Program-made: the position numbers and the translations under genes
In this document: piece by piece, positions 24,041 to 29,251 of the stretch
Layout: each line of letters begins with the position of its first letter
Position numbering within the stretch: position 1 is the first letter of the stretch
Assembly: GCA_030615035.1 (NCBI GenBank)
Contig: JAUXAC010000013.1
Span: forward strand, 1 to 29,251
Length of the DNA: 29,251 nt
Source: Dehalococcoidia bacterium
GTDB taxonomy: Bacteria; Chloroflexota; Dehalococcoidia; Dehalococcoidales; RBG-16-60-22
Direction of reading: 5' to 3'
The notes under the pieces: generated by a model
What the model was told of the DNA's origin: nothing
Databases searched by the model: none
The model's input: only the letters and a program-made list of their open reading frames with translations

Positions 24041-25411
24041 ATGGAAAAACAAAAGTATGATGTTGCAGAGGGCGATCTAAGTATATCGCCACAACGAAAA
24101 ATATGGGCAGAGAGAAATGTATCAGAAGAAGCCAGAAAGTGGTTAGCTGAAGATGAGAAATACTTCATACATCAGAGTTTGTCAACACCCTGCTTGAATG
24201 TGATGGCCAGGTGTGAGGGGCCATATATTCAGGATATAACGGGGAAACGTTATCTGGATTTCCACGGCAATGACTTGCATAGTGTTGGTTTTAGGAATCG
24301 CAAGGTGATTGATGCCATCAAAGCACAAATGGAGGAGCTACCATTCTGTACACGTCGGTATACCAACATTCCTGCAATCAAATTGGCTGAGAAATTAGCT
24401 GAGATAGCTCCGGGGGACCTTAGTAAGTGTCTATTTTGTCCCGGTGGAACCGACGCTATAGAAATGGCAATAAAACTCGCCAGAGGTGCTACTAAAAGGT
24501 TCAAGACGATATCAATGTGGGATTCTTTTCATGGCGCCTCATTTGGTTCCATAAGTGTGGGTGGGGAGGAAATATTCCGGGGGGATAGCGGGCCTTTTCT
24601 GGCTGGAACGGAGCACGTTCCACCTCCTGACTGCTATCACTGTCCTTTCGGGTATTCCGGCCCTGATAAATGTCATTTGGAGTGCGCTAAAATGGTCAGG
24701 TATGTTCTTGAAAAGGAGGGGGATATAGCTGCAGTAATATCCGAGACAACGCGAAGTATTCCTTACATACCCCCTAAAGAATACTGGAAAGAAATCAGGA
24801 AAGCCTGTGATGATAATGGTGCGCTGTTGGTACTGGATGAAATCACTAATTTCCCGGCTAGAACTGGCGAAATGTTCTCTTTCCAGAACTATGACATTGT
24901 TCCGGATATCGTTGTCATGGGGAAGACATTGGGAGGGGGTATTTTACCATTTGCGGGTATCATCGCTAGGGAGAGATTGGATGTAATGGGCAATCGTGCC
25001 ATAGGTCATTATACCCATGAAAAGAATCCTGTTTGTTGTGCTGCTGCTCTGGCAACTATTGAGTTTGTAGAAGAGAATAAATTGGCGGAGAACGCTAGGA
25101 TACAGGGTGATTATGCCCTGAGTAAGTTTAATGAAATGAAGGGTATACACCGGCTTATAGGAGATGTTCGAGGTAAAGGTCTATTGTTTGGTGTGGAATT
25201 GGTGAAGGATAGAGAAACAAGAGAACGGGCGCGTGAAGAGGCAGAAGCAGTAATGTATAAGGCGATGGAGAAGGGTCTGAGCTTTAAGGTGGCGATGGGA
25301 AATGTATTAGTTCTCACTCCAGCATTGACTATAAGTAGAAAAGAGATGGATGATGCCATTAATATTATAGATGAGTGCCTAAGCGAAGTTGAGCGTGGTA
25401 TGGTGTATTAA
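24041..25411 (+). CDS. Class-III PLP-dependent aminotransferase/ammonia-lyase-like enzyme
   Basis: A 456-residue PLP enzyme of fold type I. The PLP lysine is Lys295 in VVMGKTLGGG, and Asp266 in LVLDEITN holds the cofactor ring nitrogen. FCPGGTDAIEMAIKLAR binds the phosphate. N-terminal features HQSLSTPCLNV, LDFHGNDLH and PFCTRRYTN differ from ornithine or GABA aminotransferases. From memory they resemble the group that includes (R)-1-hydroxy-2-aminoethylphosphonate ammonia-lyase (PbfA). This likeness is unchecked, and ordinary transamination of another amine is possible. Four cysteines in a short insert (198, 201, 211, 215) look like a metal site. AAAGGAGA precedes the ATG; the gene lies 52 bp after the transporter ATPase, so the imported solute is probably its substrate. 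Confidence 0.8.
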   Translation: MEKQKYDVAEGDLSISPQRKIWAERNVSEEARKWLAEDEKYFIHQSLSTPCLNVMARCEGPYIQDITGKRYLDFHGNDLHSVGFRNRKVIDAIKAQMEELPFCTRRYTNIPAIKLAEKLAEIAPGDLSKCLFCPGGTDAIEMAIKLARGATKRFKTISMWDSFHGASFGSISVGGEEIFRGDSGPFLAGTEHVPPPDCYHCPFGYSGPDKCHLECAKMVRYVLEKEGDIAAVISETTRSIPYIPPKEYWKEIRKACDDNGALLVLDEITNFPARTGEMFSFQNYDIVPDIVVMGKTLGGGILPFAGIIARERLDVMGNRAIGHYTHEKNPVCCAAALATIEFVEENKLAENARIQGDYALSKFNEMKGIHRLIGDVRGKGLLFGVELVKDRETRERAREEAEAVMYKAMEKGLSFKVAMGNVLVLTPALTISRKEMDDAINIIDECLSEVERGMVY

Positions 25412-25459
25412 CTCAGAGTAGTGAGGGAGAAAACTCAAAGGGGGTGAGCGAAGTTGAGC
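25382..25459 (+). repeat. 13-bp direct repeat spanning the aminotransferase stop
   Basis: AGCGAAGTTGAGC occurs at 25382-25394, inside the last codons of the aminotransferase gene, and again at 25447-25459 in the gap before the next gene. This suggests a small local duplication. No function is evident. Confidence 0.5.
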
Positions 25460-25518
25460 TAGTTTAGGTGATGGTAAGATGCTTCAATTTTCCAAATAAT
25501 AGAAAGGAGTTAGTTAAG

Positions 25519-26712
25519 ATGAAGGTTTTGTTTGTAGGAGGAGGGGGTAAGATATGCAGGGAAACTATAATAGATCTTGTGACGACTACAACTGCTAATG
25601 AGGTTTCTAAAATAATTGTTACGGACTCCAATGAAGAAGCAGGAAATGAAGTAGTTAGGCTTCTGGATGACCCTCGGGTTGATTTTAAGAGAGTCGATGT
25701 CAATAAATCAGATGAAATGATTGAGCTTATGAAGCAATGTGATTTTGTTCTGGATGGAACAACAATTGAGCTGAATGCTCAAGTAATGTCCTGTGCTATT
25801 AGGGCAAAAATTCATGGGATGAACTTAAATGGGACTACGGGTTGGGAACTTGACCAGGAATTTAAAGATTGTGGCAAGATTTTTATTCCAGGCTTTGGTA
25901 TGACCCCGGGGACAACAAATATTATGGCAATGTTTGCTTGCAATCAGCTGGATACTGTAGACACTATTTGTATTAGTCACGGAGCATATAGGCCTATTGC
26001 TTATTCACCGGCCATAAGGGAGACGACTAGATTTGAATATGACCCTGATCTTAAGAGCCGTACCGTTTTTGAGGATGGGGAATTTAAACAAGTTCCCCCA
26101 TTTGGGAGACCCAAAATGATTGATTTGCCGGAGCCATTTGGACCAAGTGAGGAATATATTATTCCTCATCCAGAAACTATTACTTTACCTAAGTCACTGA
26201 AGGGCAAGGGAGTAAGGTTGATTGAGGTAAGGGGAACCTGGCCCCAAAAGAATATGGCGTTATTAAGAGCTTTATATGAGTGGGGTCTGTTGCGTAATGA
26301 TACGGTTAAAGTAAAAGATATTCATGGGAATCCAGTTGAAGTTGGTACGCTGGATGCAATTGCAGCTCATTGGCTGAGTTCTCCTGAAGGAAGGCAAACC
26401 GATTTGTATGGTTATTCTCTACATGTTGAAGTCACCGGAACGAAAGGCAAAAGGAAGGTTCGGCATATTTTAACAAGTAGTCATCCCACTTCGGATGGCT
26501 CTATTCCAGAGTGGGCAGGTCTGCGAGCTTATACAAAGTCCGTGGGCATTCCCATGTCTATAGGAACTCAATTGATAATTGCAGGTAGGAGTAAAGGAAC
26601 TGGTGTTGTTGCTCCGGAACTTGTCTTTGACCCTGAAGAATTCTTTGCTGAATTGGCGAAAAGGGAAATTTTAATCCATGAAAGAATTGAGGAGGAGTGG
26701 ACTGTGGCGTAA
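25519..26712 (+). CDS. Saccharopine dehydrogenase-like NAD(P)-dependent oxidoreductase
   Basis: A 397-residue enzyme from the ATG at 25519, which has AAGGAG nine bases before it and opens directly into the Rossmann fold (MKVLFVGGGGKICRETI). An upstream in-frame ATG at 25468 lacks a ribosome site and would add 17 atypical residues. The N-terminal nucleotide-binding domain ends with DFVLDGTTIELN. The saccharopine dehydrogenase-like segment GFGMTPGTTNIMAMFACNQLD follows, then a C-terminal alpha/beta domain. The family forms or splits secondary amines between an amino acid and a 2-oxo acid or aldehyde, or oxidises related compounds. As last gene of the operon, it may act on the carbonyl product of the PLP enzyme, or condense it with an amino acid; this is inference. 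Confidence 0.78.
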   Translation: MKVLFVGGGGKICRETIIDLVTTTTANEVSKIIVTDSNEEAGNEVVRLLDDPRVDFKRVDVNKSDEMIELMKQCDFVLDGTTIELNAQVMSCAIRAKIHGMNLNGTTGWELDQEFKDCGKIFIPGFGMTPGTTNIMAMFACNQLDTVDTICISHGAYRPIAYSPAIRETTRFEYDPDLKSRTVFEDGEFKQVPPFGRPKMIDLPEPFGPSEEYIIPHPETITLPKSLKGKGVRLIEVRGTWPQKNMALLRALYEWGLLRNDTVKVKDIHGNPVEVGTLDAIAAHWLSSPEGRQTDLYGYSLHVEVTGTKGKRKVRHILTSSHPTSDGSIPEWAGLRAYTKSVGIPMSIGTQLIIAGRSKGTGVVAPELVFDPEEFFAELAKREILIHERIEEEWTVA

Positions 26713-26811
26713 GCCTTGGACTCTTGTCTAAGTTAAAATATAGAAGGCGGGCTCTGCCAGGGGAAACTGGAGTAGTAACGCGCCACCCCCTCCCGTGTGG
26801 AACCTCAGCCG

Positions 26812-26832
26812 TAATCGGGCAAGTGGCATCCC
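26812..26832 (+). repeat. 21-bp direct repeat, right copy
   Basis: Identical to 19922-19942. It lies 100 bases after the last gene of the operon. Confidence 0.75.
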
Positions 26833-26838
26833 GCTTTT
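26816..26838 (+). terminator. Possible terminator of the transporter operon
   Basis: CGGG and CCCG (inside and just after the 21-bp repeat) can form a short stem with a ten-base loop, followed by CTTTTT. The stem is only four pairs, so this is a weak terminator at best. Confidence 0.35.
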
Positions 26839-27055
26839 TGATTATACTTTTTGGTTGACCTTTACAATTGTCCAGATTGTGACTTCTGAGAGAATATGAC
26901 ACTGCTTTACATCTGTTCACGTTTCTATTCACGTTGAGGTAGCGTAGCTCGCTCGGATTGGTGGCAAGCGACGAATGGCTCTCAATGGAGCGTTGCCTGC
27001 CGCTATGATTGACAGGCAAATCCTATCCCCTTAGAATTGGAGCAGGAGAGTAAGA

Positions 27056-28456
27056 TTGGCTTTATCTAAAGAAAAAGCCTACTATAAGGCGATTCGTCGG
27101 GCGGTAGCAGCGGTTAACTCTACGACCACTTTGAAAGAAAAGCTTGGTACCATCGTTAGAGGTACGGCGAGGTCTTTAGCAGCTGGTGCCTCATTAGTGT
27201 TGCTGGATTCCGCCAGGAAGAAACTGATTCACACCTCTTCGTGGGGATTACCTCAATTCTACCTGCGCAAGGGTGCCTTGGATGCCAATAGGAGCCTGTC
27301 CGAGGTTCTTGTTGGACAGCCGATAGTCATAACCGATGTGACTAAAGATAGTCGTGTTCAGTATCCCGAAATAGCTATGCGAGCGGGAATTGTTTCTATG
27401 CTCGGCGTACCGGTAATGTCGGATGGTTCCGCTGTAGGTAGCATTAGGGTCTATACCAAAGAGTACTACGAATTTACCAATCAAGACATAAGCTTCGTGG
27501 TCACTATGGCAAATCTGGCTTCTATTGCTATCAGCCACAGTCTGCAAACTCGAGAGAAGGAAGCCAGTACAGCCCCCTTGCGTCGAGCACAGTCGGTGAC
27601 CTTTGCTAATCCCAGTGAGGGGGAGTTTGCACGAATACTGGACTTTTACAATATAGAGTGGGTCTACGAACCTTGCTCTTTTCCATTGAAATGGGAGGAC
27701 GACAGGGTTACCGAGATGTTTACTCCTGACTTCTATCTACCCGGCTTGGACCTCTACATTGAAATTACAACCCTCAAACAAAGTTTGGTCACGAAGAAGA
27801 ACCGCAAGCTTCGCCTTCTCAAGCAGCTATACCCTGAGGTCAAGATAATGTTACTTCACAAAAGTGAGTATGACCAGTTCCTAGCAAGGTATAGTTGTGG
27901 ACCCTTAGCACATGCTCGCACTGGTGGCATCAGCCGGGTGCTGTATTCGGCAGCTCAAATTGAGGAAAAGGTGCAGGTGCTAGCTGAGCAAATTTCCAAG
28001 GACTATGCTGGGCGTCATCCAGTCATGGTAGGCGTGCAACGAGGCTTCCTCTGCTTCATGGCAGACTTAATTCGGCACATAACCATTCCTCTTGACGTGG
28101 ACTTCATAACGATATCTTACTATAGCGGCAAGAATCACTCCACCTTCAAGATTACAAAGGATTTGGACCTGAACATCGCCGATAGGCACGTTATTGTGGT
28201 GGAAGGTGTGGTGGATACTGGCATGACACTCATTTCCATTTTGAACCACCTGCGGTCGAGAAAGCCCGCCGGTTTAGCGGTATGCACTCTGTTAGACAAA
28301 CGCCTGCGCCGGATAGCAGATGTTCCTCTTGACTATGTGGGGTTCGAAGTGCGAGACCAGTTTGTGGTTGGCTACGGGTTGGATTACGAGGAGGAGTACC
28401 GGAATCTTCCCTTCATTGCCGTACCCGAACTCGAAAAACCTCATCAGAAAGATTAA
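27056..28456 (+). CDS. GAF - PD-(D/E)XK-nuclease-like - hypoxanthine phosphoribosyltransferase fusion protein
   Basis: A 466-residue three-domain protein starting at TTG (27056), supported by AGGAG seven bases upstream. Residues about 20-165 form a GAF sensor domain (SLVLLDSARKKLIHTSSWGLP; GIVSMLGVPVMSDGSAVGSIRVYT). Residues about 184-278 resemble a restriction-endonuclease-like fold: Glu190 in SEGEFARIL, then IEWVYEP, TPDFYLP (Asp225) and LYIEITTLK (Glu236). The usual E-x-K lysine is replaced by Thr238, with Lys241 nearby. Residues about 296-458 match hypoxanthine-guanine phosphoribosyltransferase: VGVQRGF, VVEGVVDTGMTL, LLDKRLRR (Lys415) and FEVRDQFVVGYGLDYEEEYRNLPFIAV. In the PRPP loop the acidic pair is E-G (383-384) instead of E-D, while the base Asp387 is kept. 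It is apparently a single-gene unit. The domain calls are good; the function is unknown, possibly sensing or processing nucleotides under stress or attack. Confidence 0.82.
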   Translation: MALSKEKAYYKAIRRAVAAVNSTTTLKEKLGTIVRGTARSLAAGASLVLLDSARKKLIHTSSWGLPQFYLRKGALDANRSLSEVLVGQPIVITDVTKDSRVQYPEIAMRAGIVSMLGVPVMSDGSAVGSIRVYTKEYYEFTNQDISFVVTMANLASIAISHSLQTREKEASTAPLRRAQSVTFANPSEGEFARILDFYNIEWVYEPCSFPLKWEDDRVTEMFTPDFYLPGLDLYIEITTLKQSLVTKKNRKLRLLKQLYPEVKIMLLHKSEYDQFLARYSCGPLAHARTGGISRVLYSAAQIEEKVQVLAEQISKDYAGRHPVMVGVQRGFLCFMADLIRHITIPLDVDFITISYYSGKNHSTFKITKDLDLNIADRHVIVVEGVVDTGMTLISILNHLRSRKPAGLAVCTLLDKRLRRIADVPLDYVGFEVRDQFVVGYGLDYEEEYRNLPFIAVPELEKPHQKD

Positions 28457-29183
28457 CCGGACAGCCGCTAGAAAGAAAGCGCCCCAGGTAACCTTTGCAT
28501 CCCGGATATTCCACTTAGTAGCTTCCTTTCAATTGGGTCCTACTCAGTTGCTTACGCTCCCTTTCGGGTGACTTACTCGGTCACTACTTCTGTGGTCCAT
28601 CACCACTGCTCTAATTACCTGGAGCAAATTTAAGTATCCCACACCATACCCGCCATGTCAAACCGACCAAGGGCTAAACAGTGAGTAACAGAGGCATTGG
28701 TGCCAGAAAATTGACTTGAATGCCGCCGCACAGCCTTAATTTTCTCGGCTTTTCTAGCCCCCTATTCTAAGCGGGCAGGAGACAGTTGTCTGATTCTACC
28801 TTTGCTTGTTCTGTCCTCCTTTGAACAAAAGTCATTATTGTTTACCATTGCACAAAAGCTTATTTTGTGACCTCATAGAAAATCGTTCTATAATTTGATT
28901 GCTTAACTATGTAGTGTTAGTATCTGTTTAGGAAAATGGACAGCATAAACCAAGAAAGCAAACACCGTTCATTATGCAAGGGCCAAGTTAAGAATCCTTG
29001 CTTATTACACTGATGGTAGGCTCAGCTTACCCGCTTTTTTGGTTCTAATCCTGGCGATGTGGGGGCTTTTCTTAATTACAGCCCTGCCGGAACGACGGAT
29101 AAGAAGTAGTGGGCAAAGGTTCAAGAGCGGCACCGGGCACCAGTTATTGACCGCCAGCGTAAATGGCGATGTAGGGGAGGTTT
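28457..29183. other. About 730 bp without a convincing gene
   Basis: No frame on either strand gives a believable protein. It includes a GTGAC/GTCAC inverted repeat near 28568-28584, an AT-rich stretch around 28800-28930 with a promoter candidate, and the putative 5' leader of the DegV-like gene at the window end. Confidence 0.6.
28865..28894 (+). promoter_or_regulatory. Candidate promoter upstream of the DegV-family gene
   Basis: -35 TTGTGA (28865-28870), 18-base spacer, perfect -10 TATAAT (28889-28894). Transcription would start near 28901, about 280 bases before the coding region. Confidence 0.4.
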
Positions 29184-29251
29184 CTGACGCGAAAGGTAGC
29201 CATCGTCACTGATAGCATAGCTTGCCTCACCAGAGAATTGGTCGAGCAGTA
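29184..29251 (+). CDS. DegV-family protein, N-terminus only (window ends), apparently non-standard start
   Basis: The last 68 bases read TRKVAIVTDSIACLTRELVEQ in one frame. That matches the start of DegV-family fatty-acid-binding proteins (typical pattern: IVTDSxADLxxELxxxY), subunits that present fatty acids to fatty acid kinase. A TAG stop lies in the same frame at 29172-29174, and between it and the conserved start there is no ATG, GTG or TTG. The best candidate is CTG at 29184, with AGGGG (29173-29177) six bases upstream. ACG at 29187 is an alternative. Either this is a rare start codon, or a base error or mutation lies just upstream. The family call rests on about 20 residues. Confidence 0.6.
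   Translation, partial: MTRKVAIVTDSIACLTRELVEQ

Larger units (their letters stand above)
26713..27055. other. 343-bp intergenic region
   Basis: No convincing gene. It holds a CCAG/CTGG hairpin near 26757-26770, the second 21-bp repeat with a terminator-like fold, and a 7-bp inverted repeat TTGCCTG/CAGGCAA (26993-26999 and 27013-27019) about 40 bases before the next start codon. A TTGACC near 26852 has no matching -10 that I can defend. Confidence 0.55.

Noticed and set aside
26935..27005. GTAGCTCGCTCGG resembling a tRNA D-arm
   Set aside because: No anticodon or T-arm follows and the acceptor ends do not pair.
26558..27019. 153-codon minus-strand open frame after the dehydrogenase gene
   Set aside because: It overlaps the end of a well-supported gene and has no recognisable domain. 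It also runs through the 21-bp repeat and an inverted repeat.
29010..29060. GGTTCTAATCC resembling a tRNA T-loop
   Set aside because: The flanking bases do not form a T-stem and no matching anticodon arm or acceptor stem is found.
29057..29212. 51-codon plus-strand frame near the window end
   Set aside because: No ribosome site and no family resemblance, and it overlaps the DegV-like reading, which matches a known pattern.

Overview
The window looks like a chromosomal segment from an uncultured Chloroflexota bacterium, most likely class Dehalococcoidia. This is inferred from the gene families, the mixed ATG/GTG/TTG start codons with AAGGAG-type ribosome sites, consensus sigma-A promoters, and small intergenic CCCCCTCTCC-rich hairpin repeats. 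It is inference, not a database match. Nothing suggests a plasmid origin or a CRISPR array, and I found no rRNA or tRNA gene.

Left region (1 to about 16.74 kb), ordinary chromosome. A minus-strand pair encodes a thiamine-diphosphate enzyme and a two-cluster ferredoxin (cut by the window start). A plus-strand run follows: XerC/D-type tyrosine recombinase, a small tail-anchored basic protein, protein-L-isoaspartate methyltransferase, a nitroreductase, a SpoIIM-like membrane protein and a duplicated DUF350-like membrane protein. Then come a secreted and anchored transglutaminase-like protein and an EF-G paralogue. A minus-strand export operon (NEW3-domain protein, ABC ATPase, ABC-2 permease) and the prfA-prmC translation termination pair follow. 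A PAP2-like membrane protein and the 5' two thirds of comM close this part. Four copies of a hairpin-rich, MITE-like repeat sit between genes here and none was seen further right.

Junction (about 16.74 kb). comM is broken in the middle of its AAA+ domain, and a large serine recombinase reads back out of the break on the minus strand. Its last codons and stop lie in comM-derived sequence. A small zinc-ribbon protein precedes it, with a consensus promoter that appears to give a leaderless mRNA. The missing 3' part of comM is not in this window.

Right region (18.9 to 29.25 kb). A diverging gene encodes a short 4Fe-4S protein related to epoxyqueuosine reductase. A strong promoter with a structured leader of about 200 nt then precedes a five-gene operon: lipoprotein binding protein, fused two-domain permease, ABC ATPase, class-III PLP enzyme and saccharopine-dehydrogenase-like oxidoreductase. 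The layout suggests uptake and breakdown of an amino compound; an aminophosphonate is one candidate. A 21-bp direct repeat flanks the operon. Next is the most unusual gene of the window: a fusion of a GAF domain, a PD-(D/E)XK-nuclease-like domain and a hypoxanthine phosphoribosyltransferase domain. After about 0.7 kb without a convincing gene, the window ends in the first codons of a DegV-family protein that seems to lack a standard start codon.
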